From Glycomyces arizonensis DSM 44726 (lineage in GTDB: Bacteria; Actinomycetota; Actinomycetes; Mycobacteriales; Micromonosporaceae): a stretch of 64,000 nt of DNA. The position numbers and the translations under genes are program-made. The notes beneath the pieces were generated by a model. It did no database searches. It was not told the DNA's origin and was given only the letters and a program-made list of their open reading frames with translations. Each line of letters begins with the position of its first letter. The stretch's first letter is position 1. The stretch lies in contig NZ_AXWO01000003.1 of the NCBI RefSeq assembly GCF_000482705.1, forward strand, positions 62,001-126,000, read 5' to 3'. Below, one piece after another: positions 18,936 through 27,415 of this stretch.

Positions 18936-20611
18936 ACCTCCTCGCACAGCAGACCGAGACCGGCCGCACCCTCACCCTCGTGCTCTTCCTGCTCATGGTC
19001 GTGGCCACCATCGTCATCACCATCTGGGCCAGGAACCACACGCGCGACGCCACCGACTTCCACTCCGGCGGCCGCGGCTTCAAGTCCTGGCAGAACGGCT
19101 TCGCGATCGCCTCCGACTACATGTCGGCCGCCTCGTTCCTCGGCATCGCCGGCATCATCGCCCTGTCCGGCTACGACGGCTTCCTGTACTCCATCGGCTT
19201 CCTCGTCGCCTGGCTCGTGGCGCTGCTCCTCGTCGCCGAGATGCTCCGCAACTCCGGCCGGTTCACCATGGCCGACGTCCTCTCATTCCGGATGCGCCAG
19301 CGGCCCGTCCGCACCGCCGCCGCCGTCTCCACCATGAGCGTCTCCATCTTCTACCTGCTCGCCCAGATGGTCGGCGCCGGAGCCCTCATCGCACTCCTGC
19401 TGGGCATCAAGGAGGGCGAGACCTTCCTCGGCATGAACGCCGAGGTCGCCAGCAACGTCGGCATCGTCTTCGTCGGCCTGCTCATGATCGTCTACGTCGC
19501 GCTCGGCGGCATGAAGGGCACCACCTGGGTCCAGATCTTCCAGGCCATCGTGCTGCTCGGCGGCGCGGCCCTGCTCGCCGTGCTCGTCCTCGCCGAATAC
19601 AACTTCAACCTCTCCTCGCTGCTCGGCGATGCCGCCGACGCCTCCGGCATCGGCGCCGGATTCCTCGAACCGGGCCAGCGCTACGGCGTCGACGTGCCCG
19701 GCGACGCCATGCAGACGCTGTGGAACAAGCTCGACTTCATCAGCCTCGCCCTCGCCCTGGTCCTGGGCACCGCGGGCCTGCCCCACGTCCTCATCCGCTT
19801 CTACACCGTCCCCGACGCCAGGACCGCCCGCAAGTCCATCAACTGGGGCATCGGCCTCATCGGCTCGTTCTACCTGCTCACCCTGGTGCTCGGCTTCGGC
19901 GCCGCCGCCATCGTCGGCGCGGAGGCGATCACCGCGCAGAACGCCGCAGGCAACACCGCGGCGCCCCAACTGGCGCAGGTGGTCGGCGACAACCTCGGCG
20001 GCTCCACCGCGGGTGCCGTCATGCTCGCCATCATCGCCTCGGCCGCGTTCGCGGCGATCCTGTCGACCGTGGCGGGACTGGTCATCGCCTCGTCCTCGTC
20101 ACTGGCGCACGACCTGTACAACAGCGTCATCCGGCGCGGCGCCGCCACCGACCGCGAAGAGGTCGCCGTCGCCAAGATCGCCGCGATCGGCGTCGGCGTC
20201 GTCTCGATCGTCCTGGCGATCTTCGCCCAGAGCCTCAACGTCGCCTTCCTGGTCGCGCTGGCCTTCGCCATCGCCGCCTCGGCGAACCTGCCCACCCTGC
20301 TGCTGAGCCTGTTCTGGAAGCGGTTCAACACGGCCGGCGCGGTGGCGGGCATCTACGGCGGCCTCATCGCCGCCGTCGGACTGGTGGTCTTCTCACCGGT
20401 CTTCTCGAGCACACCCAATTCGCTGCTCGGCGAAGGGGTCGACATCGCCTGGTTCCCGATGTCGAACCCCGGCTTGGTGTCCATCCCGCTGGGGCTCGTC
20501 TGCGCCGTGGTCGGTACGTGGACGTCCCCCGAGTCGAGGCCCGACAGATTCGCAACTCTCCAAGTGAGGGCCTTGACGGGTGCCGGCTCCGAGCGAGCCG
20601 TCAGGCACTGA
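18932..20611 (+). CDS. cation/acetate (monocarboxylate) symporter, SSS family
   Basis: This 559-residue polytopic protein has about 13 helices. The ActP/MctC-type pattern is seen: TDFHSGGRGFKSWQNGFAIASDYMSAASFLGIAG at about residues 38-72, GTAGLPHVLIRFYTVPDARTARKS near 270, and SAAFAAILSTVAGLVIASSSSLAHDLY near 365. Members import acetate, propionate or pyruvate with Na+ or H+. It is cotranscribed with the DUF485 gene and followed by a terminator at 20621-20658. A LytS/LytTR pair starts 72 bp downstream, suggesting signal-dependent control of carboxylate uptake (inferred). Confidence 0.92.
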   Translation: MNLLAQQTETGRTLTLVLFLLMVVATIVITIWARNHTRDATDFHSGGRGFKSWQNGFAIASDYMSAASFLGIAGIIALSGYDGFLYSIGFLVAWLVALLLVAEMLRNSGRFTMADVLSFRMRQRPVRTAAAVSTMSVSIFYLLAQMVGAGALIALLLGIKEGETFLGMNAEVASNVGIVFVGLLMIVYVALGGMKGTTWVQIFQAIVLLGGAALLAVLVLAEYNFNLSSLLGDAADASGIGAGFLEPGQRYGVDVPGDAMQTLWNKLDFISLALALVLGTAGLPHVLIRFYTVPDARTARKSINWGIGLIGSFYLLTLVLGFGAAAIVGAEAITAQNAAGNTAAPQLAQVVGDNLGGSTAGAVMLAIIASAAFAAILSTVAGLVIASSSSLAHDLYNSVIRRGAATDREEVAVAKIAAIGVGVVSIVLAIFAQSLNVAFLVALAFAIAASANLPTLLLSLFWKRFNTAGAVAGIYGGLIAAVGLVVFSPVFSSTPNSLLGEGVDIAWFPMSNPGLVSIPLGLVCAVVGTWTSPESRPDRFATLQVRALTGAGSERAVRH

Positions 20612-20620
20612 GTCCACTCA

Positions 20621-20658
20621 GGCGGGGAGGGCCAACCCTCGGCCCTCCCCGCCCCTTT
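20621..20658 (+). terminator. rho-independent terminator after the first symporter gene
   Basis: A 12-bp perfect stem (GCGGGGAGGGCC at 20622-20633 with its complement at 20641-20652), 7-base loop, then CCCTTTAT. Confidence 0.85.
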
Positions 20659-20683
20659 ATGTGCCCCACGTTACAGTTGGCTG

Positions 20684-21754
20684 GTGATCGCGAGATCCCC
20701 CCACCAGCAGCTGCGCCGCCGCGGCTCGAACGCGGCGACGCTGGCCGCCTTGCGACTCACCCGCCAGATCGGCGAGGCCCTCGCCGACGGCCTCCACGGC
20801 AAGCACGCCGACGACGCCGCCCGCCGCCTCGCCCGCCTCCTCGGCGCCGACGCCGTCGCCCTCGCCGACGGCGACCGCATCCTCGCCGCCTGGGGCCGCC
20901 TCGACCCCGCCGCCACCGCCCAGATCCTCGCCGAGGCCCTCGACGAACTCGACACCGTGACCGACCCGCCCCTCAGAGCCGCGCCCCTCATCGTCTCCGA
21001 CGACCTCGCCGGAGGCCTCATCGTCGCCGGGGACGTCACCGACGCCGAGGTCGCCGAGGCCGCGCTCCTCGTCGCCACCGCCCTCGACCACGCCGACCTC
21101 GCCCGCGCCCGCGAGCGCATCGCCGCCGCCGACCTGCGCACCCTCCGCGCCCAGATCTCGCCCCACTTCATGCACAACGCGCTCGCCGCCATCTCGGCCC
21201 ACACCCGCACCGACCCCGAGCGCGCCCGCGAGCTCCTCTCCGACTTCTCCGACTACCTGCGCTACTCCTTCGCCGCCACCGGCGACTACGCCACCGTCGC
21301 CGACGAGCTCCAGGCCGTCCAGACCTACCTCGAACTCCAGCGGGCCCGCTTCGACGACCGCCTCGACATGACCGTCCAGATAGCGCCGGAGGTGCTCCCC
21401 GTCGCCATCCCCTTCCTCGTCGTGCAGCCCATCGTCGAGAACGCCATCCGCCACGGCTTCGAATCGCGGCCCGGCGTCGGCCACATCGCCGTCCGCGGCT
21501 TCTCCGAAGGCCCGCTGTGCGTCATCGAGGTCGAGGACGACGGCGACGGCATGGACCCCGAACACGCCAAGGCCGTCCTCACCGGCACCAGCGGCACCAA
21601 CGGCACCGGCGGCATCGGCCTGGCCAACGTCGACCGGCGCCTGCGGGCCGTCTACGGCCCCGAATACGGCCTCCTGCTCGACACCGCCCCCGGCGCGGGC
21701 ACCAAGGCCACCGTCCGCATACCCCGCTACGCCCGAGGAGTCATCGCCCAGTGA
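20684..21754 (+). CDS. LytS-type sensor histidine kinase (His_kinase family)
   Basis: This 356-residue protein has no transmembrane segment. The N-terminal 135 residues look like a small GAF-type sensor. The kinase core has LRAQISPHFMHNAL with the phospho-accepting His at about 161, the VVQPIVENAIRHGFE N-box, and the VEDDGDGMD and GGIGLANVDRRLRAVYG G-boxes. This is the His_kinase/HATPase architecture of LytS, YehU and BtsS. GTG at 20684 is the start. The stop overlaps the response regulator start by 4 bp. By analogy with BtsS/BtsR, which control pyruvate uptake, I infer sensing of a carboxylate or energy state for the flanking SSS symporters. Confidence 0.9.
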   Translation: MIARSPHQQLRRRGSNAATLAALRLTRQIGEALADGLHGKHADDAARRLARLLGADAVALADGDRILAAWGRLDPAATAQILAEALDELDTVTDPPLRAAPLIVSDDLAGGLIVAGDVTDAEVAEAALLVATALDHADLARARERIAAADLRTLRAQISPHFMHNALAAISAHTRTDPERARELLSDFSDYLRYSFAATGDYATVADELQAVQTYLELQRARFDDRLDMTVQIAPEVLPVAIPFLVVQPIVENAIRHGFESRPGVGHIAVRGFSEGPLCVIEVEDDGDGMDPEHAKAVLTGTSGTNGTGGIGLANVDRRLRAVYGPEYGLLLDTAPGAGTKATVRIPRYARGVIAQ

Positions 21755-22551
21755 AACGCCTCCGCGTCCTCGTCGTCGAGGACGAGCCCTCCACCCGCGC
21801 CGAACTCGCCGGCCAGCTCGCCGAGCAGGCCGCCGTCGGCGACGTCGTCTGCGCCGACGGCGGCAGCGAGGCCGTCCGCCTCCTCGGCTCCGGCAGCTTC
21901 GACGCGGCCTTCCTCGACATCGCCATGCCCGGCATCGACGGCATGGACGTCGCCCGCGTCCTCACCCGCCTCACCGACGCCCCCGCCATCGTCTTCGTCA
22001 CCGCCTACGACAACCACGCCGTCGAGGCCTTCGGGCTCGGCGCCGTCGACTACCTCCTCAAGCCCTTCCGCCCCGAACGCCTCGCCGAGGCCGTCGCCCG
22101 CATCGACCACCACCGCTCCGGGCCCGCCTCCACCGGGGAGAAGGCCGACGACCTCGCCGTCGTCCAGGTCGAACTCGCCGGGCGCACCGTCTTCATCCGC
22201 CGCGACGACATCGCCTACGCCGAGGCCCACGGCGACTACGTCCGCCTCCACATCGGACCCGAATCGCGGCCGCCCGCGGCGCACCGCCCCGGCCCGGCCG
22301 GGCGCGAATCGGTGCTCCTGCGCCAGTCCCTCACCTACCTCGAACAGGTCTGGGACGCCGCCGGATTCGTCCGCGCCCACCGCTCCTACCTCGTCAACCT
22401 CGCCGCCATCACCGAACTGCGCGTCACCTCCACCGCCGGACTCGTCGCGCTCACCGGCGCGGGCGAGGTCCCCGTCAGCCGCCGCCACTCGCGCCTGCTG
22501 CGCGAACGCCTCCTCCAGGCCGCCAGGAGCAACGACCGGAGCCGCCCCTGA
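21751..22551 (+). CDS. LytTR family response regulator
   Basis: This 266-residue protein has a receiver domain (VLVVEDEPSTRAELAGQL; phosphoacceptor Asp56 in FLDIAMPG; VTAYDNHAVEAFGLGAVDYLLKPF) and a C-terminal LytTR DNA-binding domain (FIRRDDIAYAEAHGDYVRLH, LLRQSLTYLEQV, FVRAHRSYLVNLAAI, VPVSRRHSRLLRERL). Start GTG at 21751 overlaps the kinase stop (GTGA). The likely targets are the two symporter units around it. LytTR proteins bind pairs of short direct repeats; I could not identify such a pair with confidence. Confidence 0.93.
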   Translation: MKRLRVLVVEDEPSTRAELAGQLAEQAAVGDVVCADGGSEAVRLLGSGSFDAAFLDIAMPGIDGMDVARVLTRLTDAPAIVFVTAYDNHAVEAFGLGAVDYLLKPFRPERLAEAVARIDHHRSGPASTGEKADDLAVVQVELAGRTVFIRRDDIAYAEAHGDYVRLHIGPESRPPAAHRPGPAGRESVLLRQSLTYLEQVWDAAGFVRAHRSYLVNLAAITELRVTSTAGLVALTGAGEVPVSRRHSRLLRERLLQAARSNDRSRP

Positions 22552-22597
22552 ACCCGCGCCGCCCGGCGGCGCCCGACCCCGACCGGAGTGAACGCCG

Positions 22598-22936
22598 ATG
22601 AACCAACGGGTCCGCATCACCAGCCCTCAGACCCGCCTGGCGCTCAGGCGCCGGACCGACGCCATGCGGCCCGGCGGCCGCCGCGCCGGCAGGCCTCCGA
22701 TCGCCTCCACCGCCATCGACATCGACGCCGCCGAACGCGCCCTCCGCAGGCAACGGCGCCTCGCCGTCCGCACCGTCCTCTCCCTCGGCGGCGCCCTCGC
22801 CGCGCTCCTCGTCGCCGCCGACCTCGCCGCCGGGCGCCTCGGCTGGGCCGTCCTGTTCTTCGCGCCCTACCCCGTCCTGCTCGCCCTCGCCGCCGTCCAC
22901 GTGCGGCGCGCCGAACGCATCGAATCGGACTCCTGA
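22598..22936 (+). CDS. small two-helix membrane protein, partner of second SSS symporter
   Basis: This 112-residue protein has a basic N-terminal half and two hydrophobic helices (about residues 57-77 and 80-100). It occupies the same position relative to the following symporter as the DUF485 gene does at 18573, and its stop overlaps the symporter ATG (TGATG). Sequence similarity to DUF485 is not evident to me, so functional analogy is inferred from size, topology and position. Confidence 0.75.
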   Translation: MNQRVRITSPQTRLALRRRTDAMRPGGRRAGRPPIASTAIDIDAAERALRRQRRLAVRTVLSLGGALAALLVAADLAAGRLGWAVLFFAPYPVLLALAAVHVRRAERIESDS

Positions 22937-24516
22937 TGCTCGGCCTCGCCTCGATCAGCCTCGTCCTCGCCGCCAGCATCGTCATCGGCGTGTGGGGCGT
23001 CAAGGCCGCGCGCTCCACGCCGGATTTCCTCGTCGCCTCCCGGCGCATCGTCCCCGGATGGAACGCCCTGGCCATCGCGGGGGAGTACGTCTCGGCCGCC
23101 TCCGTCCTCGGCCTGGCCGGGCTGCTGGTCAAGAACGGCGTCGGCGCCATGTGGTACGCCGTCGGCTTCACCGCCGGGTACGTCCTCGTCGCCGCCCTCG
23201 TCGCCGGGCCCATGCGACGCAGCGGCGCCTACACCGTGCCCGACTTCGCCGAGTACCGCCTCGGCTCGCCCCGCATCAGGCGCATGTGCGGCCTCGTCGT
23301 CCTCGTCATCATGCTGCTCTACCTCATCCCGCAGTTCAAGGCCGCGGGCGTCGTCCTCGAACTGGTCAGCGGCATTCCCTACTGGATCGGCGTGGTCGGC
23401 GCCGGGCTCGTCGTCGCCTCCACCATCGCCGTCGGCGGCATGCGCTCGGCCACCTACGTCCAGGCCTTCCACTACCTGCTCAAGCTCGCGTTCATCGCCG
23501 GGCCCGCCCTCTTCCTCATCATCCTGGCCGGGCCCGAGCGCCGCCACGCCGCGATCCACCCCGCCGAGGTCGACGCCGACTGGATGCGCCCCATGCTCGA
23601 CCTCGGCGATTCCGGCCACCCCGTGCTCGCCACCGTCTCGGTCCTCCTCGCCACCACCCTGGGCGCCATGGGACTGCCCCACGTCGTCATGCGCTTCCAC
23701 ACCGTCGCCGGAGCCCGAGCCGCCCGCCGCGTCGCCGTCAGCGTCATCGTCCTGCTCAGCGCCTTCTACCTGTTCCCCGTCGTCTACGGGCTCCTCGGCC
23801 GCGTCGTCGCGCCCAGCCCCTCCGAGACCGACGTCATCCCCGTCCTGGTGCCCGGCGCCATCGCCCCCGGCGCCGTGGGCGCCGTCCTCACCGCGCTCGT
23901 GGCGGCCGGGGCCTTCGCGGCCTTCCTCTCCACCTCCTCGGGACTCCTGCTCGCCCTCGCCGGGGGCCTCTCGCACGACCTGTTCGGCGGCTCCCTGCAA
24001 CGGCTGCGGCTCGGCGTCGCCGTCGGCACCGGCCTGGCCGTCGCCCTGGCGCTCCCGTCCGAGGAGGTCGACATCAACGTCTTGGTCGGCTGGGCCTTCG
24101 CGGTGGCGGCCTCCACGTTCTGCCCCCTGCTCGCCCTCGGCATCTGGTGGCGCGGCCTGACCGCCACCGGCGCCACCGTCGGCCTCCTCATCGGCGCGGG
24201 CTCCTCCACCGGCGCCGCCCTCACCTCGGTGTTCATCGACATCGAACCGGGGGCCGTCGCGATCCTGCTGGCACAACCAGCACTGTGGACGGTTCCGTTG
24301 GCGTTCGCGGCCATGATCCTCGCCTCGCGGCCCTCGTCCGTCCCCGAATGGGCCTCCGAGGCGGTCCTGCGCCTCCACCTGCCCGGCCGCTACAGCGCCG
24401 AGCCCCCGCGGCCGCGAAAACCGCTCGACGCCCCCGGCGAGGCGCAGGCTCCCTTGCCCCGCAGCGGACTCGGGCCGACCGAGGGCCGCGGCGATGGCGG
24501 GGACGCGATACGGTGA
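22936..24516 (+). CDS. second SSS-family sodium:solute (carboxylate) symporter
   Basis: This 526-residue protein has about 13 helices and the SSS signature (TPDFLVASRRIVPGWNALAIAGEYVSAASVLGLAGLL, about residues 29-65; LGAMGLPHVVMRFHTVAGARAARR near 240; STSSGLLLALAGGLSHDLFG near 335). It is clearly related to the symporter at 18932 but diverged, with a different C-terminal tail rich in Pro/Arg. Start ATG at 22936 overlaps the preceding stop by one base. Two symporters of the same family around one LytS/LytTR pair suggests carriers for different carboxylates or different affinities. Confidence 0.9.
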   Translation: MLGLASISLVLAASIVIGVWGVKAARSTPDFLVASRRIVPGWNALAIAGEYVSAASVLGLAGLLVKNGVGAMWYAVGFTAGYVLVAALVAGPMRRSGAYTVPDFAEYRLGSPRIRRMCGLVVLVIMLLYLIPQFKAAGVVLELVSGIPYWIGVVGAGLVVASTIAVGGMRSATYVQAFHYLLKLAFIAGPALFLIILAGPERRHAAIHPAEVDADWMRPMLDLGDSGHPVLATVSVLLATTLGAMGLPHVVMRFHTVAGARAARRVAVSVIVLLSAFYLFPVVYGLLGRVVAPSPSETDVIPVLVPGAIAPGAVGAVLTALVAAGAFAAFLSTSSGLLLALAGGLSHDLFGGSLQRLRLGVAVGTGLAVALALPSEEVDINVLVGWAFAVAASTFCPLLALGIWWRGLTATGATVGLLIGAGSSTGAALTSVFIDIEPGAVAILLAQPALWTVPLAFAAMILASRPSSVPEWASEAVLRLHLPGRYSAEPPRPRKPLDAPGEAQAPLPRSGLGPTEGRGDGGDAIR

Positions 24517-24552
24517 GGAGCGCCGGGTCCGACACCCCCTTTGGAGACCGCC

Positions 24553-25620
24553 ATGACCGAGGCCATGTGGATCGAGCTGATCCGCGTCCTGCCCACGCTC
24601 ATATGGCTCGGGTTCGCCGTCGCCGCCCTCGTGGTCGCCCGCCGCGTCCTCACCCGCGAATCCCACCGCATAGCCAGGGTCGAGACCCCGTTCGTCTCGG
24701 TGGAGCTCGCCCGGGAGGCCATCGAGCTGGCGTCCCGCAGCCGGGCGGAGGACCCCGACGCCGCCGTCACGGCCCCGCCGTCGTCGAGCGATCCGCGCCC
24801 GGCTGACGGGGTTTCACAGCGGGGCATCTTTATAAGCGGTGACACCCACACCGCTGCCATAGGTTCCATCGATAGCGTATCCATCCAAGGCAGGTCACGT
24901 CCGCCGAAAGACCCGGACTCGGCCACCGCCGACATGGAGGACGACCCCGACGAGAGAGCGCCGGTCGAGACCGAGGCGCCACCCGCCGAGGAGACCCCGC
25001 CGCAGCGCATGTACCCGCCGGTCCCACCCGAGCAGCGCTTCCCGGTGCTGAGCGACCCGTACCACTCCACCACCGAGCCCGTGCCCGAGCTCCCCCCGAC
25101 CGACCCCCGGCCGTCCTACCGGACCCGCCCCTCGCTGCCCGGCCCCGCCGAGTCCCAGCGCGGGCTCAGGGCCGCCACGCGGCTCGCACTCTCCACCGAC
25201 CTGCTCCAAGGCGGCGCGATCCTGTGGGTCGACGACCACCACGAGTGGAACGAGTCCCTGGTGCGGCTCTTCCGCACCGCCGGAATCAAGGTCGACACCG
25301 TCGCCTCCACCGAAGAGGCCATGCGCGCCATGAGGACCGCCTCCTACGACCTCGTCATCACCGACATGCGCCGCGACAACGAGCCCGCTGGCGCCTCGGC
25401 GGGCATGACGCTGCTCGACCACATGGTGAGCGCCGGGATCCCCACGCCCGGGATCTTCTTCAGCGGTTCGAACGGGACCGCCGCCGCCGTCCACCCGCGC
25501 GCCGTCTGCGCCACCAGCAGCCCCGAGGAACTGGTGAACCAGGTGATCGACGTCGTCGGGCAGCGCCGCCACCAGCAAGGCGAGGGAGCCTCGCGTCGGC
25601 TCCTGTGGGGACAGCGGTGA
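24553..25620 (+). CDS. membrane-anchored protein with atypical receiver-like domain
   Basis: Not a recognised family in full. The 355-residue protein has an N-terminal transmembrane helix (about residues 8-30), a short basic stretch, a long Pro/Glu/Asp-rich linker (about 55-210), and a C-terminal receiver-like fold: GAILWVDDHHEWNESLVRLFRTAGI (D227, D228), YDLVITDMRRD (D271), GMTLLDHMVSAGIPTPGIFFSGS. The Asp positions are kept, but the conserved Thr/Ser-Lys switch of ordinary response regulators is not evident; instead there is an FFSGSN segment. No output domain follows. ATG at 24553 has GGAG upstream. It sits between the symporter/LytTR locus and two ABC exporters; partner unknown. Confidence 0.7.
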   Translation: MTEAMWIELIRVLPTLIWLGFAVAALVVARRVLTRESHRIARVETPFVSVELAREAIELASRSRAEDPDAAVTAPPSSSDPRPADGVSQRGIFISGDTHTAAIGSIDSVSIQGRSRPPKDPDSATADMEDDPDERAPVETEAPPAEETPPQRMYPPVPPEQRFPVLSDPYHSTTEPVPELPPTDPRPSYRTRPSLPGPAESQRGLRAATRLALSTDLLQGGAILWVDDHHEWNESLVRLFRTAGIKVDTVASTEEAMRAMRTASYDLVITDMRRDNEPAGASAGMTLLDHMVSAGIPTPGIFFSGSNGTAAAVHPRAVCATSSPEELVNQVIDVVGQRRHQQGEGASRRLLWGQR

Positions 25621-25675
25621 CGAGCGGCGGTTAAACGATTGCCGATACGGTCGCGCCGCCGTTACCGTTTGGCGA

Positions 25676-27415
25676 GTGAACCCCTTGCGAGCCCCTGACC
25701 TCCCCGTCGCCGATCCACTCTGGCCGCACGGGGCGAAGCCGAAAGCCTCGCCGACGCCGCCGCCGTCCACCCCGTGGCGCCTGTTCTGGTGGCTCGCCAC
25801 CCGCCGCAAAGCCCTCGCCGCCAGCGTCTGGATCTCCGCGGTCTTCTCGCTCGGCCTCGTCCCGGTCATGCCGATCTTCCTCACCGGCGCCGTCGACGAC
25901 GGCATCACGCGGCACGACTGGGGCGCGCTGGCCGCCTGGGTCGGCGCGCTCGTCGCCGCCGGATCGGTCGTCGCCGTCAGCATCGTCGTCCACCACCGCA
26001 TGACCGTGTGGTGGCGCCAAGACGCCTCCTACCGCGCCCAGCAGCTCACCGTCGCCAAGGTCGGCCGCCTCGGCGCCCGCCTGCGCGCCCACGCCACCAC
26101 CGGCGACGTCGTCAGCGTCGGCATCACCGACATGCGCGCCATCGGCCGCTCCATCGAGGCGCTCGCCCCCACCGTCGGGTGCGCCGGAGGGATCATCGCC
26201 GTCGCCGTCCTGCTGTTCACCACGTCGGTCTCGCTGGGGCTGGCGGTCTTCATCGGGGTCATCGCCGTCGCCGTCCTCACCGGGCCGCTGCTGGGCCGCC
26301 TCCAGCGCCGTTACCGCTCCTACCGCGAGCACGTCGGCGCCATCACCACCCGCTCCTCCGACATCGTCGCCGGGCTCCGGGTGCTGCGCGGCGTCGGCGG
26401 CGAGGACGCCTTCAACGAGTCCTACCGCCGCGACTCCCAGGACCTCAAGCGGGCCGGGCTGCGCATCGCCGCGCCCGGCGCCTGGATCGACACGCTCGCC
26501 GCCGGGGCGCCCCTCATCCTCCTCGGCGCGGTCGTGTGGCAGTCGGCCCGCCTCGCCGCCTCAGGCGAGATCACCGTCGGCCAGATGGTCGCCGCCTACG
26601 CCTACACCGCCGCCCTGCTCCAGCCGGTCCGCTGGCTCATGGGCACGGCCATGACCCTCATGCAGGGACACGTCGCCGCCGCCAAGATCTGCGAACTGCT
26701 GAACCTCCCCGAACCGCCGCGGCGCACCGACACCCGCCCCGGGCCGGACACCGGCGCCGAACTCGCCGACCCCGACGCCGGGCTGCGCCTGAAGCCGGGC
26801 CTCACCGCCATCGCCGCCGCCGACCCCCGGTCCGCCACCGGCCTGTTCGACCGGCTCGCCGGGCTCGCGCCCGCCGAGACCGCCTTCGGCGGCGTCCCGG
26901 TGTCCGACATGGACCCCGAGGAGCTGCGGCGCCGCGTGCTCGTCGCCGACCACGACGCCTACCTGTACGCCGGGACTCTCGAAACCGTGCTCGCCGGGGC
27001 GGTGGGGGAGGACCGCGTCGCCGAGGCCGTCACCGCCGCCTGCGCCGACGACGTCGTCGACGCCCTCCCCGACGGGATCGCCACCGACCTCGGCAACCAG
27101 GCCCGCACCGTCTCCGGCGGCCAGCGCCAGCGCCTCCGGCTCGCCCGCGCCCTCGCCGCCGAGCCCGAAGTGCTGCTCCTCCACGAGCCCACCTCGGCGG
27201 TCGACTCCCACACCGAATCGCGCATCGTCGAACGCGTCGCCGCCCTCCGCAAGGGCCTGACCACCGCCGTCGCCTCCACCTCGCCGCTGTGGCTCGGCCG
27301 CGCCGACACCGTCGCGTTCGTCCAGGACGGCAAGGTCGCCGCCACCGGCACCCACGCCCACCTCATGGCCGCAGCGCCCGACTACCGCGCGCTCGTCGCC
27401 AGGGAGCTGACATGA
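25676..27415 (+). CDS. ABC exporter half-transporter, first pair, subunit A (degenerate ATP-binding motifs)
   Basis: This 579-residue protein has a six-helix exporter membrane domain (about residues 30-320) and a C-terminal nucleotide-binding domain. The signature VSGGQRQRLRLARAL (S480-Q483) is intact. Walker A is missing: residues about 374-390 read LTAIAAADPRSATG with no GKS/T. The Q-loop Gln is replaced (VADHDAYL), the Walker B Asp is His (LLLHEP, H503), and the switch His is absent (VASTSPLWLG). Walker B Glu504 and the D-loop remain. The stop overlaps subunit B by 4 bp. GTG start has no clear Shine-Dalgarno. Heterodimer with the next gene is inferred; substrate unknown. Confidence 0.88.
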   Translation: MNPLRAPDLPVADPLWPHGAKPKASPTPPPSTPWRLFWWLATRRKALAASVWISAVFSLGLVPVMPIFLTGAVDDGITRHDWGALAAWVGALVAAGSVVAVSIVVHHRMTVWWRQDASYRAQQLTVAKVGRLGARLRAHATTGDVVSVGITDMRAIGRSIEALAPTVGCAGGIIAVAVLLFTTSVSLGLAVFIGVIAVAVLTGPLLGRLQRRYRSYREHVGAITTRSSDIVAGLRVLRGVGGEDAFNESYRRDSQDLKRAGLRIAAPGAWIDTLAAGAPLILLGAVVWQSARLAASGEITVGQMVAAYAYTAALLQPVRWLMGTAMTLMQGHVAAAKICELLNLPEPPRRTDTRPGPDTGAELADPDAGLRLKPGLTAIAAADPRSATGLFDRLAGLAPAETAFGGVPVSDMDPEELRRRVLVADHDAYLYAGTLETVLAGAVGEDRVAEAVTAACADDVVDALPDGIATDLGNQARTVSGGQRQRLRLARALAAEPEVLLLHEPTSAVDSHTESRIVERVAALRKGLTTAVASTSPLWLGRADTVAFVQDGKVAATGTHAHLMAAAPDYRALVARELT

